64,000 nt of DNA from Microglena sp. YARC (taxonomy: Eukaryota > Chlorophyta > Chlorophyceae > Chlamydomonadales > Chlamydomonadaceae), in NCBI GenBank assembly GCA_022414725.1, contig CM039462.1, positions 75,060,020-75,124,019 on the forward strand, read 5' to 3'. The notes below the pieces were generated by a model that saw nothing but the letters and a program-made list of their open reading frames with translations, was not told the origin of the DNA and did no database searches. Of this stretch, positions 10,699 through 21,769 are shown one piece after another. How positions within the stretch are numbered: the first letter of the stretch is position 1; each line of letters begins with the position of its first letter. The position numbers were made by a program, and so were the translations under genes.

Positions 10699-11762
10699 GT
10701 GACACCCCAGCCACTGAACGATACTTCGAATTGCCCGCCTACTTTAATCCTCACACATCCGCTGGATTCCTCCGGCTCACCCTTTGCGGTGCCATCCCCT
10801 TCCCCCGCCTTTACTCCCCAACCTCCCTCACCCCTGATACCGACCTCCCTAAATCCCCATTCCCCCACTCCGAAACACTGCAACTCAACACCTCCCCCCG
10901 CCCGTACCATATCCTGCACATCACCACTTCAGCAATGCACGCCTTCCAACAATCTAGATTGCCCATCTACGGTGGGGGCCCAGGCATCGCCGAACACTGC
11001 AGGATACTCATCTTTCAGATCCAGACGACGCAAGGATGCTTCTTCATCGGCGTTGATGCCGAGCTCGACTTTGCTCCAGAAACTGAACCCGCCACAGGTG
11101 GTGGGTACCCCATTGACGCTGGTACATATACGCCTTGATCCTAACAACGAAAACCAAGCTCTGGCAGCGGTTGTTACTTCTACTAGGATTACCTGCCAGC
11201 AGAACGCCCAGGCATTCATGATTGTTCTCCAGCAGTCCCTGTCTAAACCCATTCAAACAGCCCTCCTCACGTCCACTGACATGGCCACAAAAGGCATTAG
11301 ATTATTCCTCATACGACAGCAGCTGTAGCTGGAGATGTAGAGTTCTCCTCCTTCACTGCTATGTATAATGCTACCATAGGCATGGGGGAAGGACTCACTG
11401 CTTACCTTGTCAGATGTCAAGAGATGTACTCTCAGATCCCAACTAGTGCAGATGGTGTTGCAAACATGTCCAAGGCGACCTTCCACACCATTCTGATCAA
11501 GGGTTTGAAGCTCAGACCTGAGTTCGCTGGATTTGTGCAGTCCCTGCACATCACTGATTTCCTGGCCCCATCTGCAGCACTCACGCAATATGCCCAGGTT
11601 ACCTCCCCCCCTGAGTCATCCATCACTGGTGTCCTACCACACTTGGACATGGCAGCTGGTGCCTACAGAGATGAGTCCACCATGCATGACCTGCTAGCAC
11701 AGTTTCACCAAAATGGATTCGCAGCAGCAGGGCACCGTCCCTGCCACGCAATTATGGACTGA
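10699..11762 (+). pseudogene. Broken retroelement gag-like ORF
   Basis: Two plus-strand frames continue each other across a frameshift near 11325-11360. The first (about 10699-11327) runs from a Pro/Ser-rich stretch into LAAVVTSTRITCQQNAQAFM. The second (11361-11762) encodes EGLTAYLVRCQEMYSQIP and later FHTILIKGLKLRPEF. The spacing of helices, with a repeated pattern of short leucine-rich segments, resembles copia-type gag (UBN2-like), but this is a shape judgement and not a motif match. The 3' end runs into an X-family repeat at 11700. No protease, integrase or RT follows. Confidence 0.45.
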
Positions 11763-11916
11763 TCATTCTGAGGCAACCAGCAGCGGCAAGAAGCAGAATA
11801 CACGCTGAAATCAGCGTTTGAATCGCGAGGAAGTGCTACAGAGCGCATTTGCCACGTTGACCCATTTTGAACTGACCTGGTCAGATACAAAAGGCTGCGT
11901 AACTGGTGGAATGTTT
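11700..11916 (+). repeat. X-family fragment (copy 4)
   Basis: Nearly identical to 34968-35183 and related to 31750-32010: GTTTCACCAAAATGGATTCG, then CAGCAGCAGGGCACC, through to AACTGGTGGAATGTTT. It begins the small MDSQQQGTVPATQ reading frame found intact at 31765, which here stops early. It lacks both outer X termini. Confidence 0.75.
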
Positions 11917-12080
11917 ACCGCCCTCAATGTTTACCGCCCTCAATGTAGGAGAGACTCAAGAGTTACACCGAGTCACACAAACTCAAAAACTTGTCAAAAA
12001 CTAGTGTTTACCGCCCTCAATGTAGGAGAGACTCGAGAGTTACACCGAGTCACACAAACTCACAAACTTGTCAAAAACTA
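11917..12080. repeat. 80-bp tandem duplication at the retrotransposon border
   Basis: TTTACCGCCCTCAATGTAGG through TTGTCAAAAACTA occurs twice (about 11932-11999 and 12005-12080). The second copy ends exactly where the split-direct-repeat element begins. Similar words TGTCAAAACTAG follow the other end of the element at 27576, so the element probably landed in or beside this sequence. Confidence 0.7.
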
Positions 12081-12247
12081 GGAAGAGAATGCTCTAAGCA
12101 GTACACCAACACCGACTCTCCTGAGTCAGAATGGGTTGTGGTGACGTGGCTTTGAAAGGTGGTACTGAGTCTCTAGGCTAGGCCCCCCTGCCTAGCCTTC
12201 TTGTTTGCAAAACTTTCGACTCCGCAACACCTTTCCTCTAACCCCCC
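12081..12247 (+). repeat. Split direct repeat A1
   Basis: 167 bp from GGAAGAGAATGCTC to CTAACCCCCC; its twin A2 is at 14353-14519. I see one difference (GAATGGGTTG against GAATGGATTG). A1 marks the left end of the tyrosine-recombinase retrotransposon. Confidence 0.9.
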
Positions 12248-12705
12248 TTTCCTTTGCTTTTGCTCGTAGGCTGTAACCGCACCTATCGAAGCCTCTAACG
12301 CAAAAGTCAAGGAGAACGAGGTAAGCCTTGTCACCGGTTTGTTAGGATTTGACGGTCCTGGTGTACTGCTTTTAACCAATGTCTTCAAAAATATCGTCTC
12401 AAAAACACAGCGTATTAAGCGTATGGTAGCTTACATTATAAACTCGCCTTGCATGCCCCATCCGTATCAGTTCCAAAGGCTAGCCGTAGATCTTCGACCG
12501 GTCGGTCGCCGGTTAAGCGCTATTTGAACAAGATCCCTTAATTCCAATCGGATTGACAAGCTAGTTTACAATAAATCCTTGTTATATGTGTACCAAATTC
12601 AGGTTCCTTTCGCTGGTTTCTTCAGCCACGTTGTCGAACAACGGCTATTAGGCCCGGGATCCCAAACGCCTCTCCCTAGGATGTCTCCCTGCCTCAGCCC
12701 AGGCC
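12248..12705. other. Leader between A1 and the recombinase
   Basis: Non-coding by inspection; the recombinase ATG follows at 12706. It should contain the recombinase promoter, since this frame is opposite to the rest of the element. No specific motif identified. Confidence 0.4.
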
Positions 12706-13822
12706 ATGTACCAAACCAGCTTGGGCACAGCTGCCTCAGTCATTGATCACAGCGTAGCAAAAAGTACCTTGCACCCCCGGTATGTTGTGGGTGAGGAGTT
12801 CACCACATGGTTGAGCCAATTGCCAGACTCCTACCCTCACAGCATGCTATATGCTAGACCAGAAGACTTGCTGTGCTTCATGGACTGTTTCTGGTTGGAG
12901 TGCCATGGAGGCAGCATACTGCCTGGCTGTTCTACTCTCGTCCCTTCCCCTCAAGGTGTGGACTCAGCATTTAGCCATCTATCCACCTTGTTCGAGCAGC
13001 TTGGGCGTGGTGGCGAGTACGACCCCCGGTCCAACACAGGCAACCCTTGCCACAGTGGCCCTGTCAGGAACTACAAGAAGGGCTACCAAAAACTCTTATT
13101 TGAGGCAGGCTACCAGGAAGTGTCAGCTGTCCCTATGGTTATTTCCAAAGTGCACGCCCTAGTAGCCTACCTTGATGTGGAACCCCGCCGGGCCTCTGAC
13201 CCAGTCAAGCGCATCTCTTTTCTGAGGGATGCTGTTTCCATCCTTCATGCTTGGGAGACAGCCTATCGCGGCACTGAAGGTGGCAAGTTGTGCCTCCCTG
13301 ATCTGCACACCCCCAACCGGGTTCAACTGTACCCTAATGGGTATGACCCCAGTGTCCCCATGCCTGAAGTGCTGCTGTCCCTTCCTACTCATGGCACCAA
13401 GACCAAGAAGAAGGGTAGGGTCTACCAAGCCCCAGTCTACATCAAGCTACACCCTCAACCTGCTGTTTGCCTACTGAGCCACTTGTGGGCCTTCCAACAG
13501 CTGTGCTATTTGTCTGGCTTTCCCATTCGGCACTACATCCTCCGTCCCTCTACCTACACCCAGAAGGGTTCAGGGAGGCTCCCTACTCTGGATGCCTTTT
13601 CACCAAGATGGTCCAGAAACACCTGAAAGCCATCCAGCTGTTCAACCACGAGACTGCTCACAGCTTTCGCCGTGGAGCCTTGCAAGCTGCTGCTCAGGCA
13701 GCTGGCCCCTCTCAGTCTGCTCAGCTTGCAGCAGCTGCTGCCGCTGGCCGGATCCAGACCCCTGCTGTCGTCCAGCTCTACTTGCACCCCGAACGCCATC
13801 TAGCTCGCCTTGGTCGGGAGTA
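12706..13822 (+). pseudogene. Tyrosine recombinase of the DIRS-type element (one frameshift)
   Basis: The first frame runs 12706-13626 from an ATG; the second continues it to the stop at 13820-13822. One base change in register near 13556-13566 separates them (after RPSTYT, before EGFREAPYSG). The N-terminal half has the helical core-binding character of DIRS recombinases. The C-terminal half shows the catalytic signature HSFRRG (13659-13676; H-x-x-R) and, about 40 residues on, GRIQ...VVQLYLHPE, whose Tyr codon is 13779-13781. The first catalytic Arg is expected in the upstream frame, but I cannot place it with certainty. The protein would integrate circular element DNA. It is transcribed towards the RT gene, tail to tail. 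Confidence 0.85.
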
Positions 13823-14185
13823 AACTACTTGGCACTGCATTAGGCAGCCCAATCTTACTCTTCGTCTTCCTAGCCACTTTTGCTTGACTGGCTATCATTA
13901 ATCCATCAACACCCTCAATTTGTGCTAACATTCCTGCCCAGTAACATTATGTATTTCCATCATGTTACTGTAGACAGACTTCTCAAATCCTATATTGCCT
14001 TGATCATAGACTTCCCTAAACATAGACATGACCTGACCAAGTACTCTAGACATGCTTCTCAGGTCATACCCTCTAGTTCTCGTTTCAGAGCTCCCAGGGG
14101 TTTATCAGAGTTTATGTTTAATTTTGTAAACCATAACCCTTTTGTCTTCCCCTTCTTAGCTGTATTCAAGGGGTGGGTGGGTGGG
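13823..14185. other. 3' region of the recombinase transcript
   Basis: AT-richer sequence without a credible frame between the recombinase stop and B1, ending in GGGTGGGTGGG. It probably serves as the recombinase 3' UTR. Confidence 0.4.
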
Positions 14186-14352
14186 ACTTTTAAAGCTTGA
14201 ATAGCTCGTTAAGGTAGCTCCTCAAAACTCGAGCCTTGCTTAACCGCTCGACTAGGTTGATAGGCTCTCTCTTTCAGGTCTCTCCCCGACCTCGTATTCA
14301 AAAATCATGTTGAGTGTAATGCCGGACAAGCCCCCCATTCTTGTAATAGAAA
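14186..14352 (+). repeat. Split direct repeat B1
   Basis: 167 bp from ACTTTTAAAGCTTGAATAGC to TTGTAATAGAAA. Its partner B2 at 27409-27575 differs at a handful of sites (for example AGGTTGATAGG/AGGTCGATAGG). It joins A2 with no gap, the junction expected for a circle-replicating YR retroelement. Confidence 0.9.
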
Positions 14353-14519
14353 GGAAGAGAATGCTCTAAGCAGTACACCAACACCGACTCTCCTGAGTCA
14401 GAATGGATTGTGGTGACGTGGCTTTGAAAGGTGGTACTGAGTCTCTAGGCTAGGCCCCCCTGCCTAGCCTTCTTGTTTGCAAAACTTTCGACTCCGCAAC
14501 ACCTTTCCTCTAACCCCCC
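14353..14519 (+). repeat. Split direct repeat A2
   Basis: Second copy of the 167-bp A repeat, directly after B1. The convergent recombinase and RT genes both end near this B1A2 block, so it may also carry 3' processing signals. Confidence 0.9.
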
Positions 14520-14588
14520 AACATAATTGGTCCTGGGCATATCCCAGGATCACACACCCAACTCATTTTGGCCCAAAGCCTTGGATGG

Positions 14589-16802
14589 TCATCCCAATTT
14601 CTTCCAAAGGACATACAGGGCCTGGACCTTGTATGCAACTCCCTTGCACTTCCTCTCCCCCAAAGGGATGAGAGCCCCTGGCTGCCACAAGTCACTCCTC
14701 ATGGGCAAGTCCCATGTGTCCCTAATGGGCAGCTCAGCAAGGATGGCCCTCCAGGGCTTAGGCCACACAGGTACTATCACTATGCAGTCAACTCTCTGCT
14801 TTCTGACCTCTTCCAAGATCTCACCCATCATGTTGAAGGGTCCATTGATGTAAGCCAGTTGTGCCACCCCAGGGTATTCAGCCTCTGGCCGGACCCAAGA
14901 CTGGTCAAAGGCATCAATCCCCTTGCAACCAATACCCCATACTTTGGAATAGTACGCTCCTACTACCCGTGTGTTTGCTCCATTTGCAAACACATCCAGT
15001 GTTGGCTTCCTACCTCCTAACACCTTCCGGTTCACAACGTCCCTATACACATCCTCCTGCAGACTCCAGTCAGAGTTGTCCACCAATTTGGAATGGTCGT
15101 CTGCCAGTTGTTGCTCAGGGTGCTCTCTCGGCCTCCATTCCACATCAAGCTCCACGTCCAACTGAAAGCACCGTAGCCTAATCCTTTTCACTATGGGAAA
15201 CAAGCTCCCATTCCCTTTCATCCCCATAGCTGTTTGCATCGCCACCATGCTGTCTGTGCCATAGCACAACCTCTTGCCAGCCATGAATCCTGGCCTCTGC
15301 TCATGAATAATCTCGATGGCCACCTCCAACGCACTCAGCTCTCTGCTAGAGCTTGACCATTCGTTGTTAGCCACTGCTGCCATCTGGGCAGTGGTGAAAG
15401 GCTGCACGATAGCTTCTGAAAATTCACCATCAGGTGTGAACGCTGCCAGGCATGACTCAGAAGCATCCCCCACCAGCCTAAACGCTAGTGGTCTCCTAAA
15501 CCACTTCTTCCCTGAGCTAGCCTCCATCAAGTTTAGCATCAACTCAGCATCAGCCTTCAAGGCCTCAGGTGAAGGGTAAACCTGATCCCACCTCAAGGCC
15601 CCCATCCTAGCCTTGTGGATGTCTCTAGCTAGCAACGGGGCCAACTCCATGGCTGGTGCCAGAGCCATGATCTTCCCAGCCATGCTGGCCAGCACCCTAT
15701 CCGACACTTCAGCTAGGCCTATGACATCCCTCATGAAACCCGCCAAAGCAGACTTTTTGCCCTCTGGGATCGAGAACGCTTTTTCCCGCAGATCCACCAT
15801 CATCCCCAAAAACCTTGCCACCTGTGTAGCCTTCAGCTGGCACTTGGACAGGCTCAGAATAAATCCTAGGCTAGCCAGCAGTCTAGCCATGGCTATGGCT
15901 TGCTTTTGAGTCCTGGCCTCACCCTCCTGCAAGGTCAACTCATCGTCAATCAAGTACAGCATTCTCACACCCATTCTCCTTAGGGGACTAAAAAACCACC
16001 TCCTTGATCTGGAGTAGATGAAACACGCCGGTCCAGGGCCAAAGGGCAGGTGGGTGAAACACAGGACTTCCCCATCTAGGCTGAAGGCCAAGTATTGCCA
16101 CATGTCCGTGTGCAACGGTACATGCCAGTACCCAGACTTGTCATCTGTCGTGAAAGCCCAGTCCCCCTCCCTTGCCAAGTGCACCAAGTCTCCTAGTCTC
16201 TCATACTGGAGCTTCCTGTACTGCCAGAACAAGTTGGGGTAGCTGGGGTTGATGCACAACCTAAGCTTAGGCAGCTTATCCTCCACCACCCTCAACCCGT
16301 TCACTACCACAGGAGCCTCCACACCGTCCCATACCCTCACTACCCCTTTCCTTTTCATGGCAACTACCTCGCCCCGTGTGAAATCCTCATGCCTGCCCAC
16401 ACTCTCGTGGTTAGGGAAAACCACTTTCCTCGGCCTGTCCCCTCCTAGGTACTGGTCCACCTTCTCCCCTTTGGGATCACTCTCTGTAACATTGCCCTTA
16501 CTATCTTCAACTTCTTTTTCCTGGCTGGGGCAAACTGTTGCTGAGGTGTGGTCTATGGGTACCATTTTCCAGTTCACCCCATTGCTAATCCACCTCATCA
16601 CCTCTTTGGATTTATTAGTCTCACCCCCCGACACCTGGAAGTACTCCTTCCACACCTCTCCGTGGTCCCTAATGGTTCCTGCTTTGAACGCATCTGGATC
16701 TGGAAGCTCAGATTCTAGACTCTCTTTCCATCCATCTTCTATTAGGGGCTGCCACTCGGGGTCCCTTGTTAACCTTACAAGGTCATCAACAGCCCCCTCT
16801 CA
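14589..16802 (-). CDS. Reverse transcriptase-RNase H (DIRS/YR-retrotransposon type) with C-terminal domain
   Basis: Open on the minus strand from about 16802 to the stop at 14589; the first listed Met-equivalent at 16655 is a GTG inside the frame. Counting from there: RT core with DDKSGYWHVP at about 171-180 and the catalytic box YLIDD at 234-238 (in place of the common YxDD); RNase H with DASE (397), ELSALE (439), GTDS (466) and DDHSK (519); and then the DVFANGAN...WPKPWRAIL region (554-640) that often follows RNase H in DIRS and related elements. Upstream, a second minus frame (17055-16786, ending HLQMRGG) would continue it if one G were removed from a G run near 16795. It replicates element RNA into circular DNA. 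Confidence 0.88.
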
Positions 16803-17055
16803 TCTGTAGGTGAGATGCCTTAGGGGCCGTCCTCCTTTCTTGTAACCTAAGAAAGGAGGTGTTAGATCCCAGCCTCTCCGGAAGCTGCACAACTCGGTCC
16901 ATTAGGGGGTCATCTTCTAATTCTACACACACATCACCTGGTCCTTCTACCTCCCCCTCGTGCATGCTAATTATCAGCGTCCTCTCGTCTCCCTCTTGTT
17001 CCTCCCCTGGGATCCCTGAGAACAAGCAAAAGGCCACAAGGTGTGAAACAAACAT
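16786..17055 (-). pseudogene. N-terminal part of the RT ORF, out of frame
   Basis: This minus-strand frame (…DVCVELEDDPLMDRVVQLPE…SHLQMRGG) runs into the RT frame with a one-base shift in a G run; past the shift, AVDDLVRLTRDPEWQPL leads into the RT ORF. Acidic start, no known domain. It is most simply the true N-terminal part of the pol protein or the end of a gag-pol linker. Confidence 0.5.
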
Positions 17056-17314
17056 AAACGCCAGGGCGGGGCAACAAGACGGCAGACGTGAAAGGATGTT
17101 CTTCTTTACACAAACGTCCTAGCTTGTATCTCCATGCTCCAGACATTGCAAAGGTTAAGCTCAACCTAAACTAAATCCTAGGCAAGAATCACAAGTGAAA
17201 CAAGCAAGGAATCCCCACAAAGGTCCCAATCAGACAAGGGCCTAATCACCCACTTGGTGTCATATAGCCTTTATTCAAAACTTGCCGTTCCACCACCCCT
17301 ATTGTCAAAGCTGT

Positions 17315-17883
17315 TGTCAGCGTATACTACTAGAACACGAGTGCCATACAGGCATCTGATCAGATGCCTGTATGGCACTCGTGTTCTAGTAGTATACGCT
17401 GACAATAATGCATGTCCCGGGAGGAGAACAGATTACCCAGAGGTTCCACTAATCCACAGCCAAGCTTTCTCGGCTAGGAGGATCGAACCCCCCCGTTTTC
17501 CTCCCGAGTCAGGCATCATTGTCAGCGTATACTACTAGAACACGAGTGCCATACAGGCACCTGATTAGATGCCTGTATGGCACTCGTGTTCTAGTAGTAT
17601 ACGCTGACAATAATGCCTGACTCGGGAGGAAAACGGGGGGGTTCGATCCTCCCCAGAAGGTCGCGGTACACAGGCGGGTTGCGGGTCTGATCAGTACTAA
17701 GTTTCCCCCAGCGTAAGACCATAGCCGAGAAAGCTTGGCTGTGGATTAGTGGAACCTCTGGGTAATCTGTTCTCCTCCCGGGACATGCATTATTGTCAGC
17801 GTATACTACTAGAACACGAGTGCCATACAGGCATCTGATCAGATGCCTGTATGGCACTCGTGTTCTAGTAGTATACGCTGACA
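17315..17883. mobile_element. Foldback element with nested perfect palindromes
   Basis: 569 bp, flanked by the 5-bp duplication GCTGT (17310-17314 and 17884-17888) and ending TGTCAGCG...CGCTGACA. It contains three ~90-bp palindromes: 17314-17405 (92 bp, perfect), about 17519-17610 (two central mismatches) and about 17792-17883 (perfect). The blocks between them (17406-17518 and 17611-17791) are inverted copies of each other, except that the second carries about 70 extra bases. The whole element is therefore one giant inverted repeat made of smaller ones. No coding capacity. A GGTTCGATCC box (around 17640) resembles a tRNA B box. It lies between the RT and gag genes of the host retrotransposon. 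Confidence 0.85.
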
Positions 17884-17964
17884 GCTGTCCACCCATCCGC
17901 AAGACCAGACTATGCTAAGTGCACTACACAACTCCTTAGTGCCCTAATGCTCCTTATCTGCTCT

Positions 17965-18516
17965 TTAATTAGGAGCATTTGGGCCCCCCTGAATCCTAGG
18001 TGGGTCATGGGCGAACTTACAACGTTCTCCAAAGTTGCAAGCTACCTGAAGGAAATCCCTGCACATAACCCTTGGCCCGTTCGATGGTCTGGGGTTGGCT
18101 TGAAAGGGTCTCCTTGGGTTGGGAACCTGGAAAGGCCCATTTGCCTGCCGGGCAGGGTTACCTTGCTGAGCTAGGTAACCCTGCCGACCTGGGTAACCCT
18201 GCTGGGCTGAGTAACTCTGCTGGGCTAGTTGACCCTGCTGGTAGTACCCCGAGTGCGGCAGCAGTGTTGGTCTCTTCAGATACCTCTCCCTCCAGAGGTT
18301 ATGCAGTGTCTTCATGATTTTCTTGAATGCAATCACCCCTTCACGGAGTCCTCGAGCTTCGGGCAACTCGTCCTTCACCATATCCTCCACTTCAATGCAG
18401 TCCGACTGCAGTCCACTGTCCACATGACCTTTCAAGACCCTCACCAGCTTGCCACCAAACGCTGCCAGGCACCTAAGCATGAAGCTCTCCACCATATCAT
18501 CCCTTACTAGCTCCAA
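17965..18516 (-). pseudogene. gag C-terminal part with CCCH zinc finger (DIRS-type element)
   Basis: The minus-strand frame opens at about 18516 and stops at 17965. It has a helical segment (ESFMLRCLAAFGGKLVRVLK), a Tyr/Gln/Gly-rich tract of YPGRQGYLAQQGNP-type repeats, and a C-terminal CCCH finger (C-x7-C-x5-C-x3-H in CRDFLQVACNFGERCKFAH), suited to binding RNA. It continues the frame of 18497-19072 after a one-base shift near 18500-18515. Confidence 0.7.
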
Positions 18517-19106
18517 CCCCAGCTAGAACCTCTTCCTTGGCAGCAAAAATCAAGCCTTGCAGCTGGCTGTGTCCTAGTTCCCCATGCCCTTGAGTGTACG
18601 AGGCATGCTTAGCCCACTCATACTGGGTCAACAGCTGAGAAACCATAGCATCCAAGTTAAGCTGATAGTCCTTCCATAAAGCAGCCTCCTTCTCACGGTC
18701 TTTGACTGGGTGCTGATCCCCACATGTCCTTCCTTGTGCCCCAAGGAAAAGTTCCTCTCGGTGCCTCGTGTCCAGGCGGGTGGCCTTCTCCCCCCTAAGC
18801 TTATCAGGTGTCAAAGCTACCCCTACCCAGCTCCGTATGATCAGCTTCTCCGGGCTTTTAGGTTCCCACTGCCTTGCACCCCTGTCTCTCTTCTGAGGTA
18901 AAGGCTGGTCCATCACCCTCTCTCTAGCTCTTTGCTCTAGCTCTAGAACATCATTGACCTCGTTCACAGCCTCCAACAGCAAATCACGGTACGGTCTCCA
19001 ACCTGGGCTTCTAATCTCCACATCTCCGAGGTTGGAGAAGTTGACAGCACTCCCCTCTACCTCTGTAGCCACGGGAGGCGAAACGTCCCAGCCTCCAGCA
19101 AGTACC
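18497..19106 (-). pseudogene. gag middle part (DIRS-type element), cut by a copia insertion
   Basis: Minus-strand frame with charged helices (LEQRARERVMDQPLPQKRDR; KEAALWKDYQLNLDAMVSQL). Its upstream edge is the target duplication GGTAC at 19106-19102. Past the copia element the same frame resumes at 25108 (…TYRSYHAARV), so the two pieces form one continuous ORF once the insertion and one duplication copy are discounted. Stops at 18497, after which the frame shifts to the zinc-finger part. Confidence 0.7.
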
Positions 19107-19404
19107 TATCAGCTTGGATAACACTCCGGAGAGTGGACTTTGTGTGTGCAGCACGCCAATCTATAAATGCGGAGACGAGAATAAGTTACAAGCACAGGAG
19201 ACCCATTAAGGGGCACCAGTGGAGGAAAGGGGGCGGTAGCCTGGAACCTAATCAGGGTACAGGCTAGACAGCGCGTGTCAGAAGAACCAATGACGCAGTC
19301 AACAGGAAGCTGACATAGTACTGTCAGGACCGATAGTTCTAAGGGAGTACACAAGGAGTCACCAAGACATAAAACAAGCGAGAGCACCGCTATTCATGCT
19401 GATA
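19107..19404 (-). repeat. Copia LTR (3' LTR of the minus-strand element)
   Basis: 298 bp with termini TATCAGC...GCTGATA. It contains a degraded version of the palindrome that is perfect in the LTRs of the full element. The PPT-like CATAGGTGGAG abuts it on the internal side (minus strand). Confidence 0.88.
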
Positions 19405-20897
19405 CTCCACCTATGACGCAGGTGACATACAATACTAGTACTCCACCTATGGCACTGGGGACATAGAACCATAAACTGGTAGCAAACAAAAATTATTAAG
19501 GAACGGCGGAAAAACAGGAAACCAGAAGAAAGCCTTGTCTAAAATAAAAGGATGAGAAAGGATGAACCAAAAACCACTGTAGTACTCCGAAAATGTAGCA
19601 GCAAAAAAAACTTGGGTCATACCGAGCTGAGCTGAGACCAAAATGGAAAATGTAACCATCCATGGTAAGCGCAAAAAATACTATTCATCCAGAATAGTAG
19701 GCACCAAACCAGAAAATCACAGGGAGGCCAAACAGAAATCAATCCTAATACCAAAGGAAGGGGAACAACGGTGACTGAAAGAACCGAGAACTTAACCTAA
19801 AGAGAAGACTGAAAAAATCGTATATCAAAGTTGGGGAACAACGGTATAAGAAAAACCCGATCCGGGAATAGGAACCTAACGCCAATCAATGATAACCAAA
19901 GAGACGGATTGAAATATCGTGTGAGCGCAGCACACGAGAGAATCAAAGCCTAAAGGACGCAGACAAGAGGACACTAAAGACTACGATGGAAAAAAAAAGT
20001 CGATGGAAAAATCCACTACCTTAAAAACTATTCTTAGCATAGAATTCATGACTAGGTTGGGATGAAAAAAAACCATGATGAACTGGTTTCTCACTCAAAG
20101 ATGGAAGTAAGAAGATTTATGAAAGTTAATTATCATAAATCCCCAGCTACGGCACTAACGAAAAACAGTCTAAGAGGTGGGTATCGCACCGCAAAGAACT
20201 CGTGCACTCAAGACAAACCAAGCGCCTAACTAAAGCAAACCAAACCTGCAGCAACTGAAAAAATCCAAAGGATGCGAAGTCAAAATTTTCAAGAAACTTG
20301 TAACCAACAAAGGAAACACAGTTCAATGAACAATAGAAGGGTAGATGTACAACCATAGTACATAAAACCTATTGTCCACCTGAAAAATAGTAAACGCATA
20401 AAAAAGGACTTCAAAGAATTTACTGCAAAGGATGGACTGAAAGGGCGCTTGAAATACACTCGGAAAACAAGAAAGAGGTGAGCGGCGGTACATCTGCAAA
20501 GTACAACTGCAAGATTACCCAGCCCACCAATTCACAGTAAAAATCCGAAGGGAAACAACTACTACACTCCACAAACAGTTCCAATCACATGAGGGGCTGG
20601 TGATCTAAAAACAGTGTGGAGTAAAAAGAAATAGCTAATCTATGATGAGCTCCACCGAACGAAACCATCTGCCTATGGAACTAAGAGTCAGAAACCATCA
20701 AGACGCTATAACGGTGGTCTGAATTAAGTACCACCTTCCACCAAAACCAAGAAAAGACAGCTGAAAGGAAGCTGCCTAAACAAAGCGTCGTAACGCTCCA
20801 CCAATCTAGACTACCCTATAAGTCAGTCTAGGAGGTGCTGAGGAATAGGCACTCACACATAGGGCCATGTTAACCTACGTATGAGAACCAGCAGCAC
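19405..20897. other. Non-coding interior of the defective copia element
   Basis: No frame of note. 19780-19900 (minus) aligns by eye with the 3' untranslated region of the full copia element (TTCCTATTCCCGGATCGGGT). The remaining ~1 kb does not match that element and contains many short AT-rich words; its origin is unclear. Confidence 0.5.
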
Positions 20898-21182
20898 CTA
20901 AAACAATGAATCCTGGGTGGACTGTAACACCCCAGCCATACGCAGTATCAAGCTAGACCAGTGTTCAAGATCATCACTTACCCATTCGGCAACGGCTACA
21001 TCATCACATGGGCTTGACCCGAGTAATCCACAGGGACGACAGGAGGCGTCGGAATTATCGACACCCCGCGAGCCATCCGAGGTGGTCGGAGGTTGGCGAC
21101 TATTAGTCAATGGACCTGATCCAGGTACCACTATGATCGAAGGCTGTCTAAATCCTAAAGCTTCACCGCTAAAACGTGGCAC
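20898..21182 (-). pseudogene. Copia pol remnant
   Basis: Matches the integrase-RT linker of the full element on the minus strand: GEALGFRQPS against GEALGLRQSQ, NSRQPPTTSDGS identical, GSSPCDDVAVA identical, SDDLEHWS identical. The flanking integrase and RT parts are absent, so it is a fossil of an internal deletion. Confidence 0.85.
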
Positions 21183-21769
21183 AGAGGAGGGCCTGGCGAC
21201 CCCCCTGAGATTCGGCTAAGATTATAGTTGGATATCCAACTCCCCCCGCCCTAAAAACTTCACACACAATACAGCAAGATCAGGCCCTGGTCTAGAATGC
21301 AACAATGATACATCCAGCCAGGCAAGCCAACAACAATTGGGTTGTTAAAGGGCGTAGGGAATTACGGTAACACATAACATATCACCGTTTGATAACAGGA
21401 GGGATGCAAAGCGGGCACGGGGACCCATACTAAAGGGAGAACCCAGGAAGACAGTTTAGAACTGAACTGGAGATAGAGAGTACATCACTACTCACTACTA
21501 ACTGGCGCAACATTGGAAACCCAAATATAATAACCCTTACTCACCAGGGAATACCCAACCAGTCTACCAAATAATGCCTTTCTAACTAGCTTGTTGCGTG
21601 ACTGCCCAATACTAAGATTACATAGCAAGGGCAACCAAACAAACGCAACAACGACACATCAGGTGCAACCCCAAAGAAAAGCTCCGAAGGAGTCTTGTCT
21701 CCCTAGATGAACACGCGATTGCAAAGATAACACACTAGCACCATGCTGAGCAGTGTCATCTTCAACAAC
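21183..21769. other. Copia interior / LINE 5' flank, no gene
   Basis: Stop-rich sequence between the pol remnant and the LINE fragment. It may include copia integrase relics, as scattered words such as CTAACTAGCTTGTTGCGTG resemble reversed copia sequence, but I cannot assign it. Confidence 0.3.

Noticed and set aside
14568..15020. 150-codon plus-strand frame
   Set aside because: Antisense of the RNase H and C-terminal region of the retrotransposon pol, whose motifs are on the minus strand.
17314..17405. Possible hammerhead or other self-cleaving ribozyme in the palindrome
   Set aside because: CTGATCAG at the centre superficially suggests CUGAUGA, but the GAAA core and stem arrangement are missing.
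17254..17902. Two similar frames on opposite strands (YTTRTRVPYRHLIRCLYGTR)
   Set aside because: They are the two arms of the foldback element read on each strand, not genes.
19109..19387. 92-codon frame repeated at 24805-25086
   Set aside because: It lies entirely inside the copia LTRs; the identity reflects the LTR pair.
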